64,000 bases of DNA from a virus, in IMG/VR virus record IMGVR_UViG_3300025131_000013, positions 1 to 64,000 of that record; one strand, 5' to 3'. The position numbers and the translations under genes are program-made. The notes below the pieces were generated by a model that made no database searches, was not told where the DNA came from, and was given only the letters and a program-made list of their open reading frames with translations. Shown piece by piece: positions 7,406 through 14,221 of the stretch; within the stretch, counting starts at the first letter, position 1; each line of letters starts with the position of its first letter.

Positions 7406-7447
7406 AGGTTTTCAATTGGGGATTCGTTACCTTTAAGTAGGTAGGGA
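7406..7447 (+). promoter_or_regulatory. Promoter-like motif, copy P3
   Basis: AGGTTTTCAATTGGG is followed by GATTCGTTACCTTTAAGTAG and GTAGGG, a perfect match to the consensus core. It heads the operon that begins at 7504 and runs through RNase H to about 9319. Confidence 0.65.
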
Positions 7448-7503
7448 AACGGCCCATAGAGGGCTAATCGGACAACCTAACTTACGCCCAAAGGAGGGCT
7501 AAG

Positions 7504-7887
7504 ATGGCTAACAAGAAAGACCTCGGTAGTCTCTTAGAGCAATTCTTACCGAAGCTGAACGCCTTCGCTTCAGAACCGGAAACGGTGAGAGAGTCGCTCA
7601 GGAAGATCCTGGAGCATACCGAACATAAGCAGTTCTTACTGGGCCTAGAGCAGGCCTCCGATCCACTCGCTTTCGCCTACAATATATACCTCTGGACTCA
7701 GGGGATGACGAAGGAAGTGAGAGGGTCGGGCGAACTGAAGAAAGGAAAGACCTGGACGGAGAAGCAGATGAGCAGGGGATACTCTCCTGACGAGATAGAC
7801 TGCGACGCCGATCAACCCTTCACGAGTAACGCGATGATCGCTACGATTGACGGTCACGTTAGACTAGGGAAGATGAGACGTGAGTGA
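7504..7887 (+). CDS. Hypothetical protein, 127 residues
   Basis: First gene of the operon behind copy P3, with AAAGGAGGGCTAAG upstream of ATG. The product is helical in its first half (LGSLLEQFLPKLNAF, ESLRKILEHTEHKQFLLGLE), then mixed. No motif is recognised. Its last codons overlap the RNase H start by 8 nt. Confidence 0.75.
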   Translation: MANKKDLGSLLEQFLPKLNAFASEPETVRESLRKILEHTEHKQFLLGLEQASDPLAFAYNIYLWTQGMTKEVRGSGELKKGKTWTEKQMSRGYSPDEIDCDADQPFTSNAMIATIDGHVRLGKMRRE

Positions 7888-8311
7888 TACGATCCTATAT
7901 ACTGACGCAGGGTGTAGGAAAGATCTATCCCTTGGATCGTATGCCTACTATGTAGATGACTCACTCAAGGGATCTGGCTCCTTGAAGGGTCGTGTGAGTC
8001 CTACTAGTTGCGAGCTACTTGCCGTTCTTATTGGACTGAAGCGACTCAAGAAACTTGGCTATACTGAAGTGATAGTTAAGACCGACTCCCAGTATGTTGC
8101 GGGGATAATGAATAACCGAGCACATTGGCTTTCTATACCGAGGGATGAGAAGAGCCATAGCCGGATGGTTATGAGGCTCTACCGAGCGATTGAAGAAATG
8201 GAGGTAGAGGCTATTTGGATACCAGAGAATAGCGAGCACGGGAATGAGGTGGCCCATCGAATCGCCTCGGCCAGACTAAGAGAGGTGAAAGGATGTACAT
8301 CAATATCTTGA
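7880..8311 (+). CDS. RNase H-like nuclease (type I fold)
   Basis: RNase H cleaves the RNA strand of RNA-DNA hybrids, which phages use for primer or R-loop removal. The 143-residue protein starts at GTG 7880 and shows the catalytic signatures: YTDAG (D9), CELLAVLIGL (E45) and VKTDSQYV (D69). The fourth position falls in SEHGNEVAH, where the family's usual Asp appears as His126. The EHGNE loop itself is intact. The length is typical of compact RNase HI proteins. The altered fourth carboxylate may lower activity or be replaced by a neighbouring residue. It overlaps the preceding and following genes, indicating one operon. Confidence 0.8.
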   Translation: MSDTILYTDAGCRKDLSLGSYAYYVDDSLKGSGSLKGRVSPTSCELLAVLIGLKRLKKLGYTEVIVKTDSQYVAGIMNNRAHWLSIPRDEKSHSRMVMRLYRAIEEMEVEAIWIPENSEHGNEVAHRIASARLREVKGCTSIS

Positions 8312-8616
8312 CCGCTGACGATCCTAGACTTGATGGATGTAAGATTGTTTTGTCGGCTATATGTGAAGAGCCAGGAAAGGATAATGAGAACAATCCTGGT
8401 GGAGAGAGGATTGACTCTGGCCCGAAAGTTGTAGAGTTTGTTACTCATCAGGTGAACAGGTATGGTGACCGATACCTGGGACATTACCATGTCTTCGGGT
8501 CGAGCGATGATGATATCCCTGTAGGTCGCAGTGCCGAAGATGCGTTAAAGCGTAGTCTGGAGGACTTTTATGAAAGAGTGGCCAGGGACAATAGGCTATC
8601 GGCTCAAGGCGCGTGA
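8293..8616 (+). CDS. Hypothetical protein, 107 residues
   Basis: Overlaps the RNase H gene by 19 nt. The product has a central segment, RYLGHYHVFGSSDDD, and a C-terminal helix, AEDALKRSLEDFYERVARDN. No family is recognised. The AGAGGTGAAAGG upstream is an adequate ribosome site. Confidence 0.6.
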   Translation: MYINILTADDPRLDGCKIVLSAICEEPGKDNENNPGGERIDSGPKVVEFVTHQVNRYGDRYLGHYHVFGSSDDDIPVGRSAEDALKRSLEDFYERVARDNRLSAQGA

Positions 8617-8905
8617 GAATCCTAGATGGCCCCATGTTAGCCGCCACATGGAGGTGTTTTGGGACAATAAGGGCAGATTCGTCTCCTATGTTTACTGCTA
8701 CTCTAAGGAGCAGGCAAAAGAGACTCTCAAGGAATTAGTTAGGCAGGGGTTTCCGGTTTGGACGATGACGAAGAACAAAGGGAAGGTGATAAAGCAATGG
8801 GATGTTCCAGATGTCTGGATTATCTACCTTTCTGAAACAAGAGTCCTGTTGAAGCTACATCAGAGATGGTATGAGAAGGGTAAGGTGATATGGCGAAGAA
8901 AGTGA
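8570..8905 (+). CDS. Hypothetical protein, 111 residues
   Basis: Overlaps the previous gene by 47 nt, with TGGAGGACTTTT upstream of its ATG. It has an alternating strand/helix pattern (FWDNKGRFVSYVYCYSKEQA, KETLKELVRQGFPVW). The function is unknown. Confidence 0.6.
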   Translation: MKEWPGTIGYRLKARENPRWPHVSRHMEVFWDNKGRFVSYVYCYSKEQAKETLKELVRQGFPVWTMTKNKGKVIKQWDVPDVWIIYLSETRVLLKLHQRWYEKGKVIWRRK

Positions 8906-9102
8906 CGCGTATTTGCCAAGAGCCGGGATGCGAGAAGCGCGTCCGAGTGAAGTCCAATATCAAGAAAGGAGAAAAACCATTCGTCCAGTATATCTTTGCT
9001 CGGTGTAAGGAGCATGATCTGGCTTATCGAAAGGAACAGGATGATGACCAGGCAAGAAGCGATAAACTTGGACCACAGAAGAGAGCTTCATCACGTAAGT
9101 GA
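8890..9102 (+). CDS. Small zinc-ribbon protein, 70 residues
   Basis: CQEPGC near the N-terminus and RCKEH about 27 residues later form a C-x4-C...C-x2-H set able to bind one zinc. The remainder is basic. It overlaps the previous gene by 16 nt and the next by 62 nt. Confidence 0.6.
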   Translation: MAKKVTRICQEPGCEKRVRVKSNIKKGEKPFVQYIFARCKEHDLAYRKEQDDDQARSDKLGPQKRASSRK

Positions 9103-9319
9103 AAGAAACAGAGAAAATGAACCGATCCGGTGTCGGGTCAACGGGAAGTGTAAGACCTGGAAGACTCGACCTGATGAGTTCAGACTCCCTGTAGTATATG
9201 GTCTGAGAGATTACTTCTACATCAACCATACCAATGCCCATGAGTGGGCTACGAGCGAGGAAGAGGCTCGCAAGCAGAACAGGAAAAATCGAGATCGCAA
9301 AGCTGCGGTCACCGTATAG
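9041..9319 (+). CDS. Hypothetical protein, 92 residues
   Basis: The start at 9041 is preferred because AAGGAACAGG precedes it. The product is charged and ends in a basic helix (SEEEARKQNRKNRDRKAAV). It has a single CRVNGKC pair. Its last gene position in the operon is followed by a hairpin. The function is unknown. Confidence 0.55.
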   Translation: MMTRQEAINLDHRRELHHVSERNRENEPIRCRVNGKCKTWKTRPDEFRLPVVYGLRDYFYINHTNAHEWATSEEEARKQNRKNRDRKAAVTV

Positions 9320-9322
9320 TTA

Positions 9323-9354
9323 GATAGCGGGAGGCTAACTGGCCTCTCGCTATC
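9323..9354 (+). terminator. 13-bp stem-loop
   Basis: GATAGCGGGAGGC (9323-9335) pairs with GCCTCTCGCTATC (9342-9354) around a 6-nt loop with one G-U pair. It lies between operons and is followed by only three T residues and then the ribosome site of the next gene. It could be a weak terminator, an RNA-processing site or an mRNA-stabilising 5' structure. Confidence 0.5.
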
Positions 9355-9378
9355 ACTACATTTAAAGGAGGTGGTAGA

Positions 9379-9783
9379 ATGCCTGATGGAGAAGATAGAG
9401 TGCCGGTCCCAGGGGAGGAAGAAATACAAAGGCAGTTCCTTAAGGAGACTGGCCTGGCGAAAACGATTGCTAGATTCTCAACCCGAATCGCTGAAGGGGT
9501 GGCGGACGATCTACAAAAGAAGTTTGCGGCAATGTTCGCTACCTACAGATCTCAGACGGCTACAGAGATCCAGGAGATCATTGATGCGTTGAGGGAGGCC
9601 AAAGAGAATTTGGTCGATCCAGAGAATCTTGAGATAGATGCTGTTATCGACCAAGTGGTAAATCTCAGAGCCGGTCTGCTGGAGCTTCAAGAAGGGGTGG
9701 ACGATGGGACGGGCGTTTGGTCTCACGAGGTGCGATCGGAGGTAGTAAGGAAGATCGTGACCGCTATCGCAAGCGAATGCTAG
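9379..9783 (+). CDS. Acidic helical protein, 134 residues
   Basis: The start follows AAAGGAGGTGGTAG. The product is acidic and largely predicted helical (IARFSTRIAEGVADDLQKKF, EIQEIIDALREAKENLVD). No motif is found. It is followed by a GC-rich structured intergenic element. Confidence 0.7.
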   Translation: MPDGEDRVPVPGEEEIQRQFLKETGLAKTIARFSTRIAEGVADDLQKKFAAMFATYRSQTATEIQEIIDALREAKENLVDPENLEIDAVIDQVVNLRAGLLELQEGVDDGTGVWSHEVRSEVVRKIVTAIASEC

Positions 9784-9790
9784 GGCCGAA

Positions 9791-9853
9791 TGCAGGCCGA
9801 ACAAGGGGCGGGGCGGGTCCGGAACCTACCCGATACCGCTCAGCCCTGCTACA
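9791..9853 (+). ncRNA. Candidate structured RNA element, copy A
   Basis: An intergenic GC-rich element has GCAGG and CCTGC at its ends and an inner hairpin CGGGT...ACCCG within GGGGCGGGTCCGGAACC. A second copy with the same end pairing and core CGGGGCGGGTCCG occurs at 13607-13665. Each lies upstream of a start codon. This is conserved structure inferred by eye; it may be a cis-regulatory leader, a processed RNA or a protein-binding DNA site. Confidence 0.4.
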
Positions 9854-9878
9854 CCGCTTAGACAAAGCGAGGTAAACT

Positions 9879-10292
9879 ATGATCGGTAGGTGGCTAGGCT
9901 ACGTTCATGATCGGGTCGTTGGACGAGAGATTCGGATAAGTGACAGCCATAAATATAGGAGACAAAAGTGGATGATTGATCATCCGATGGGCGACCAGTC
10001 AAGAGAGAGAAATGTGATTGGTGATCCTGTGATAATGGGGAAAGATCCAAACTTCTTCCTGGTAATTGGCGGACTGGTGCTAGGCTTTATGTTCGCAAGG
10101 GGAGAGGTGGAAGCTACTATCTGGATAATCTTTCTAGCTGTGTGCGTTACTGCCCCGTTGATGATGGTAGGGAAGTGGGCCTCAAACAGGGAGTTGGAGA
10201 AGAAGGCTGAGAAGGATGAGGAGAAGTTTGCTGGTGGAGTTAAGGCTGTAGAGCCTAACACGGGAGACTTGGATGATCTTGTTGACCTATAG
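9879..10292 (+). CDS. Membrane protein with two transmembrane helices
   Basis: The 137-residue product has a basic N-terminus. Two hydrophobic segments follow (FFLVIGGLVLGFMFA and TIWIIFLAVCVTAPLMMVG), then a charged, largely acidic C-terminal tail. GAGGTAAACT precedes the ATG. Topology suggests a small inner-membrane protein; the function is unknown. A holin is conceivable by architecture only. Confidence 0.65.
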   Translation: MIGRWLGYVHDRVVGREIRISDSHKYRRQKWMIDHPMGDQSRERNVIGDPVIMGKDPNFFLVIGGLVLGFMFARGEVEATIWIIFLAVCVTAPLMMVGKWASNRELEKKAEKDEEKFAGGVKAVEPNTGDLDDLVDL

Positions 10293-10300
10293 ATTCCACT

Positions 10301-10342
10301 AGGACGCCAGTTGTCGATTCGCTACCTTTAAGTAACGAGGGA
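10301..10342 (+). promoter_or_regulatory. Promoter-like motif, copy P4
   Basis: AGGACGCCAGTTGTC is followed by GATTCGCTACCTTTAAGTAA and CGAGGG. It precedes the small gene at 10373, with AAGGAGGTGATACG as the ribosome site in between. Confidence 0.65.
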
Positions 10343-10372
10343 AAGGCTGGAACCGGAAGGAGGTGATACGAT

Positions 10373-10540
10373 ATGGCGAAGGAAAGTTTTGTGAACGACA
10401 AGAGAACGAAAGTCCAGTTCTACGACAGCGAGCTTAAAGCATTCAGGGACGGGACGAAGTGGGAGTTGGCGAAGTTCTACGCTCTTGAGTTCTACCGTAT
10501 GAAGTTGGCGATTAAGTATTCTTGGCTACCTTGGAGGTAG
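10373..10540 (+). CDS. Small basic protein, 55 residues
   Basis: A short gene with a strong ribosome site (AAGGAGGTGATACG) directly behind copy P4. The product (MAKESFVNDKRTKVQFYDSE...) is basic and ends in an aromatic helix (FYALEFYRMKLAIKYSWLPW). The stop is 5 nt before the next start. No family is recognised. Promoter position and ribosome site make it a credible gene. Confidence 0.65.
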   Translation: MAKESFVNDKRTKVQFYDSELKAFRDGTKWELAKFYALEFYRMKLAIKYSWLPWR

Positions 10541-10545
10541 GGAAG

Positions 10546-10797
10546 ATGATTACCGAGCGCAAGATATATATACTTGAATCGGAGATCCCCAATAGTTGCT
10601 GGTTGCGGGAGATCGAGATGACGATAGGGCACGCTGGACTACACGCGATCCAGTTCATGCGCGATATGAATCTCTTTGGGATCAGGGGCGCAATTAGTTA
10701 CGTGAAAAGATACGAGGCAGAGGGTCACTTTGAAGAAGGGACGACTGCCGAATTGGAGCGAATCGCGACTGAGCTAGAAGGTCATCTCAGTCAATAA
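10546..10797 (+). CDS. Hypothetical protein, 83 residues
   Basis: The start at 10546 is placed behind GGAGGTAGGGAAG. The protein is mostly predicted helical (AGLHAIQFMRDMNLF, TTAELERIATELEGHL). The function is unknown. Second gene of the P4 operon. Confidence 0.65.
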   Translation: MITERKIYILESEIPNSCWLREIEMTIGHAGLHAIQFMRDMNLFGIRGAISYVKRYEAEGHFEEGTTAELERIATELEGHLSQ

Positions 10798-10810
10798 GGA
10801 GGAAACGCAA

Positions 10811-11113
10811 ATGCCTGATTCACGGAAACTCGCTGGCTCGCTCAAGTATGTGAGCAAGGCCAAGATTACAATGCAGAATGGGTTTGATTTCCCATTCGAC
10901 ATGCTCCGATACGATCATTGTCATCCCGCATCCAGTGAGGATGCGACAGCTATATGGACATTAGTGACTGAGACGATCTTCGGTCGTGGTGAGAACGATA
11001 TGATTGAGGTCACCCTCGTCAAGTATCACGAGACTAAGGACAATCCTGGTTGGACGCCTGGGCGTTGGCAGTCCTTTGGTGCGCAGCTGGAGATTGTTGA
11101 TGCCTACTCCTAA
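10811..11113 (+). CDS. Hypothetical protein, 100 residues
   Basis: AAGGAGGAAACGCAA precedes ATG. The protein has mixed strands and helices with a short YDHCHPAS segment that could hold a metal but is not a known motif. It overlaps the next gene by 14 nt. Confidence 0.65.
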   Translation: MPDSRKLAGSLKYVSKAKITMQNGFDFPFDMLRYDHCHPASSEDATAIWTLVTETIFGRGENDMIEVTLVKYHETKDNPGWTPGRWQSFGAQLEIVDAYS

Positions 11114-11306
11114 CGACAAAATCGAAGTGAAGGACATACCTCGCTTGAGTAAGGTGAGGGAGTTCAACGGAGGCCCGATCAAGGGCCTTGTGAAGGGTGA
11201 GTCAAAAGACTGGCCTGGACGATGGTATGTGGAGATCAGCATAGAGGATATGGTCCACACCTGGTGCCTCTGGGAAGATGAGTTCACGGTTGTTGATGGG
11301 GAGTAA
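11100..11306 (+). CDS. Hypothetical beta-rich protein, 68 residues
   Basis: The start at 11100 (GGAGATTGTTG upstream) overlaps the previous stop region. The product looks like a small SH3-like or OB-like barrel (GGPIKGLVKGESKDWPGRW, TWCLWEDEFTVVDGE). This is a fold impression only. Last gene of the P4 operon. Confidence 0.6.
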   Translation: MPTPNDKIEVKDIPRLSKVREFNGGPIKGLVKGESKDWPGRWYVEISIEDMVHTWCLWEDEFTVVDGE

Positions 11307-11315
11307 CTTTCCAAT

Positions 11316-11357
11316 AGGTTCCAGGTTGTCGATTCGCTACCTTATAATAAGGACGAG
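11316..11357 (+). promoter_or_regulatory. Promoter-like motif, copy P5
   Basis: AGGTTCCAGGTTGTC is followed by GATTCGCTACCTTATAATAA and GGACGAGAG. This copy carries an exact TATAAT where the others have TTAAGT or TTAAAT, which places the -10 element within the motif. It heads the operon starting at 11387. Confidence 0.7.
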
Positions 11358-11386
11358 AGACTTGGACCGGAGGGAGGTGATACGAA

Positions 11387-11602
11387 ATGGTCGTAACGAT
11401 TGATAAGGAACGCCGAGCCAAAGGTGAGAAGCTATTCAACGAAGGATGGCGGATCGCCAGAACCTTCCGAGTCCCGAAGCAGGGACGCCATAAGGGGTGG
11501 GTTAAACTTAAGAAGCACGGAGCGGGTGGTATGCTCCAGATCCCGCCTGAAACCGCTGAGCGAATCAAGGAGCTTGAAGAAGATGAAGGTTCTGATTCTT
11601 GA
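11387..11602 (+). CDS. Small protein with GW module, 71 residues
   Basis: First gene behind copy P5. It contains GEKLFNEGWRIARTF, an A/G-x2-L-x3-GWR pattern found in several other small proteins of this region (12070, 14222, 16684). Basic central residues and a C-terminal acidic helix follow. It overlaps the receiver-domain gene by 20 nt. The function is unknown. Confidence 0.65.
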   Translation: MVVTIDKERRAKGEKLFNEGWRIARTFRVPKQGRHKGWVKLKKHGAGGMLQIPPETAERIKELEEDEGSDS

Positions 11603-11954
11603 CGATAACATCGACGTAGCCTTGTCAGTCTCTCAGATGACTAAGGCTTGTCTTCCTGAAGCGGAGATCCTGGTGTTCTACGATTCGCTTGAGGCGTTAC
11701 GGAAGATGACCGGCGATATTGATATCTTTATCACCGACTTCGATATGCCGGGGTTGGACGGAGTAGCGATGGCGGTCAACGCTAAGACGATGAATAAGAA
11801 AACAGCGGTTGTGATGATTAGCGGATTGCCTCAGACAGAGATCGAGGATACTCCTCGACGGACAGAAGATTTTAGGTCAAGCGTCGATTGGTTTATTGCT
11901 AAGCCGGTCAACTTGGCGGACCTTCAACGGACGATTGGAGAGATAGTCGAGTGA
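11583..11954 (+). CDS. Stand-alone response-regulator receiver (CheY-like)
   Basis: A 123-residue single receiver domain. The conserved residues are visible: acidic pair D7-D8 (LILDDN), phosphoacceptor D52 (FITDFDMPGLDG), S80 at the switch position (VVMISG) and K107 before Pro (FIAKPVN). Receiver domains accept phosphate from a histidine kinase and switch partner binding. No kinase and no output domain lie nearby, so this product could intercept phosphate from, or mimic, a host signalling protein; that is inference. It is the second gene of the P5 operon and its stop overlaps the next start as GTGA. Confidence 0.9.
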   Translation: MKVLILDDNIDVALSVSQMTKACLPEAEILVFYDSLEALRKMTGDIDIFITDFDMPGLDGVAMAVNAKTMNKKTAVVMISGLPQTEIEDTPRRTEDFRSSVDWFIAKPVNLADLQRTIGEIVE

Positions 11955-12073
11955 ACTACTACCAGCGAAAGAAGCGTGAGAAGCAGCTCATCGCTCTCGC
12001 CTTGTTCCTGTTCGTCTGTCTCTATATAGGATCGGAGCTATTCATCCACTACTACCTGGGACCGGAGCCATGA
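11951..12073 (+). CDS. Tiny single-pass membrane protein, 40 residues
   Basis: The GTG start overlaps the receiver gene stop (GTGA) and the stop overlaps the next ATG (ATGA), so it is coupled on both sides. The product has a basic N-terminus (YYQRKKREKQ), one hydrophobic helix (LIALALFLFVCLYIG) and a short tail. No family is recognised. Its position directly after the receiver could mean a membrane anchor or partner, which is speculative. Confidence 0.55.
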   Translation: MNYYQRKKREKQLIALALFLFVCLYIGSELFIHYYLGPEP

Positions 12074-12297
12074 TGGACCTTAATAAGGCTACTGGGGCCA
12101 TAGCCCGTGGGCTATTTGATGCCGGCTGGAGGACTTCGATAATGTCCTGCCACGACAAGGATAACCCGATGGAGATATTTAGAGAGGTGGATGGCGAGGG
12201 TGAAGTAGATCATTGTAGTAACCTTGGGGTATACCGCGCTCTCGATGAGATGAGCGAACATGCGAGGGATGAGGAAAATGGAACCTTGGAACGATAA
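12070..12297 (+). CDS. Small protein with GW module, 75 residues
   Basis: The sequence IARGLFDAGWRTSIMS matches the recurring GW module. The remaining part is acidic with a terminal helix (YRALDEMSEHARDEE). It overlaps the preceding tiny gene as ATGA and the next gene by up to 38 nt. The function is unknown. Confidence 0.6.
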   Translation: MMDLNKATGAIARGLFDAGWRTSIMSCHDKDNPMEIFREVDGEGEVDHCSNLGVYRALDEMSEHARDEENGTLER

Positions 12298-12640
12298 TCG
12301 TTGGTCTGACTGTCCGGATCTCACCGAGCGTGAGGCGTATGAAGAGTTGATGGAAGAAGAAGTGAGTGACGAGGATTGGGAGGAAGAATTTGAAAGGAGG
12401 AAGGTCAAAGAGGAGGATGAGGGACGAATTGCCCCGCCTGTGGGAGCTACCCTTGTTGACGATAACTTCGGGACATACCACGATACGGATGACCCGGATG
12501 TAGTTGAGTTCTACGCCCAAGTTCAGAGGGAGAGTGTCCCGACTGAATGCCAGGGGTGTGGCCGCACTTTTAATTTGCGGCCGGGATACGGCTTCTGTAA
12601 CTCGTGCGCTGATAAGCGAGAGAGAGGAATGGACTTTTGA
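12260..12640 (+). CDS. Acidic protein with C-terminal zinc ribbon
   Basis: The frame is open from ATG 12260, and in-frame ATGs at 12269 and 12278 are alternatives; GAGGAAA favours 12278. The N-terminal half is very acidic (YEELMEEEVSDEDWEEEFE). The C-terminus has CQGCGRTF and FCNSCADKR, a four-Cys ribbon. Role unknown; ribbons of this sort often contact DNA, RNA polymerase or ribosomes. Its stop overlaps the TTG start of the next gene. Confidence 0.6.
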   Translation: MRGMRKMEPWNDNRWSDCPDLTEREAYEELMEEEVSDEDWEEEFERRKVKEEDEGRIAPPVGATLVDDNFGTYHDTDDPDVVEFYAQVQRESVPTECQGCGRTFNLRPGYGFCNSCADKRERGMDF

Positions 12641-13020
12641 GGGCGAGATCGGAGTTCACCCAGGGCTTCGTCGGTGCCGGCGATGAGACGTTCAATTTTA
12701 TCGCTAAGTGCTGGAACGTAAGCCACGCAAGGGCGATCCTTGCGGAAGAACCTAGAGATGGCGGGCAGTATCCTCTGGTTAACGTCAGACCTTTCATCGG
12801 AGCAATCCGAGATGAGGGAAAGGAGGCGATTGAGACCGCAGACTTGGATGAGCCAATCCTTCTGGTTGCGGTCCCGTTTGAAGAGGAAGGGGATAAAGGC
12901 CACTACTTGTTCCCCATCGACGGTTGGCATCGAATCAAGAAAGCGATCGGGTTGGGACTGAAGGAGATTCCAGGCGTAGCACTAACTCTTGAGGAAAGTG
13001 AGGAGGCCACACTCTTATGA
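12637..13020 (+). CDS. ParB-like domain protein
   Basis: A TTG start overlaps the previous stop. The 127-residue product has the segment FPIDGWHRIKKAIGLGLKEI followed by PGVALT, which matches the IVDGHHR...LGLKEIPVVVL core of the ParB N-terminal (ParB/sulfiredoxin-fold) family. The preceding PILLVAVPFEEEGDKGHY strand region fits too. Members include chromosome-partition CTPases, nucleases and small phage proteins of unknown role. No HTH domain follows, so a partition function is not supported. Confidence 0.65.
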   Translation: MRARSEFTQGFVGAGDETFNFIAKCWNVSHARAILAEEPRDGGQYPLVNVRPFIGAIRDEGKEAIETADLDEPILLVAVPFEEEGDKGHYLFPIDGWHRIKKAIGLGLKEIPGVALTLEESEEATLL

Positions 13021-13343
13021 GTCTCGGATATGATCCTGAGTTACCGAATGGATTCCAAGACGCCGACTTTGAGATGAGGGAAATGGAAGCTCAAGGTCGG
13101 GAGCACAGACGGAAGGTGAACCGCTCTCAAGCCCTTCGGGATGAGGGAAAGTGGGATGAAGCGGCTGAGGCTTGCCCGCATAGCGGAGGGTATAGTAGTC
13201 CTTCCAAAGCGGCTGAGCGGGCGGATGATCCTCGGAAGGATGAGAAGGGGTTCCGCTGTGGGACCTGCGGATCGTTCCTCTCAGGAGATCCGTGGGAGGA
13301 TTACACTATCATTGCAGCTTGTGAGATAGAACCTTACATCTAG
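13017..13343 (+). CDS. Small Cys/His protein, 108 residues
   Basis: Starts on an ATGA overlap. It contains ACPHSGG and later FRCGTCGSFL, a possible split zinc site, within a polar sequence (REHRRKVNRSQALRDEGKWD). Function unknown. Confidence 0.6.
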   Translation: MSLGYDPELPNGFQDADFEMREMEAQGREHRRKVNRSQALRDEGKWDEAAEACPHSGGYSSPSKAAERADDPRKDEKGFRCGTCGSFLSGDPWEDYTIIAACEIEPYI

Positions 13344-13352
13344 GAGGAAGGT

Positions 13353-13595
13353 GTGTCTAAGACCAGTAGTATCTTGAGGCAGAAGGAGCTTCAGTCCCAG
13401 AAGCACGACTCAGAAATAGCCTCTTGTATCTCTGTGCTACACGACGCAGTGCTGGCAAGACTGGCTATCGACCCAGACCATCTTAAGCGAGTGATGGTTG
13501 ACTTTACTCGATGTGATGATCACTCGGACGCAGTGATGTCCGTAGACTATATGCGGATGGAAGTGGCGGAATTCACTGAGAATTACGTAATATAA
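13353..13595 (+). CDS. Hypothetical helical protein, 80 residues
   Basis: The GTG start is behind AGGAGGAAG. The protein is helical and polar (LRQKELQSQKHDSEIASCIS, MRMEVAEFTENY). Last gene before structured element B. No family is recognised. Confidence 0.6.
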   Translation: MSKTSSILRQKELQSQKHDSEIASCISVLHDAVLARLAIDPDHLKRVMVDFTRCDDHSDAVMSVDYMRMEVAEFTENYVI

Positions 13596-13606
13596 TGCCG
13601 GCGTGT

Positions 13607-13665
13607 TGCAGGTCGTTTGTTTCGGGGCGGGTCCGAACCCGTAGAGTTACTGTTCGGCCTGCTAC
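13607..13665 (+). ncRNA. Candidate structured RNA element, copy B
   Basis: It shares TGCAGG...CCTGCTAC ends and the CGGGGCGGGTCCG core with copy A at 9791. The outer stem GCAGGTCG/CGGCCTGC pairs over 8 bp with one G-U, and the inner hairpin CGGGT-CCGA-ACCCG is perfect. It lies about 60 nt upstream of the KTSC gene. Confidence 0.4.
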
Positions 13666-13726
13666 GGGGCTGCATTCGAGCTGGAATAACCGCATCATAA
13701 GGGTCGAAAGGCCGAAGGAGCGAGGA

Positions 13727-13945
13727 ATGCCGATCAAGATGAAGAAGATCAAGTCGAGCAATATTCAGTCAGCGGGTTACGATGGGAAGAAGCACGTCAT
13801 GGTGATTAACTTTGGCGGTCCGGACTACCACTACGCCGATGTGCCGGTTGAAGTCTATACCAGTTTCTGTTCCGCAGATTCCAAAGGGAAGTTCTTCCAT
13901 ACGGAGATCAGAGACAAGTTTGAGCATGAGAAGCAGGAGGACTAA
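13727..13945 (+). CDS. KTSC domain protein
   Basis: The start at 13727 is chosen for AAGGAGCGAGGA upstream; the frame is open through the structured element but translation there is unlikely. The 72-residue product is a complete KTSC domain: SSNIQSAGYD, VMVINFGGPDYHYADVPVEV and ADSKGKFFHTEIRDKF. KTSC domains are small, found in phages and bacteria, sometimes fused to RNA-related enzymes such as lysyl-tRNA synthetase; their role is unknown. Confidence 0.8.
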   Translation: MPIKMKKIKSSNIQSAGYDGKKHVMVINFGGPDYHYADVPVEVYTSFCSADSKGKFFHTEIRDKFEHEKQED

Positions 13946-13980
13946 ACCAGTCAATGGTGCTTAATCGCAACTGGAAGGAA

Positions 13981-14175
13981 ATGATGATGGAAGCTACAGA
14001 AGCCCAGATGAAAGCAATCCAGATCCTTTTGAAGCGCAACGAGAAGTTGATACTGTGGCGCCCAACGACGATGGACGCTCTGCCTGAGGGGTATATTGCG
14101 GGTGCCTACTGTATTAAGTTTGGTGATGATCCCAGGGCATGCGGGATTGATCCGGATGGCTCGGTGTCGTCATGA
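13981..14175 (+). CDS. Hypothetical protein, 64 residues
   Basis: GGAAGGAA directly precedes ATGATGATG at 13981; an in-frame ATG at 13954 is possible. The sequence has a helix (EAQMKAIQILLKRNEKLILW) then PEGYIAGAYCIKFGDD. Unknown. Confidence 0.5.
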   Translation: MMMEATEAQMKAIQILLKRNEKLILWRPTTMDALPEGYIAGAYCIKFGDDPRACGIDPDGSVSS

Positions 14176-14221
14176 CCCTCTATTTGGCCCAAAATCTTAC
14201 TTAAGAATGAAGGAGGAAGTG

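Noticed and set aside
13595-13726. N-terminal extension of the KTSC protein
   Set aside because: The upstream open frame runs through structured element B; the ribosome site at 13714 and the domain boundary favour the 13727 start.
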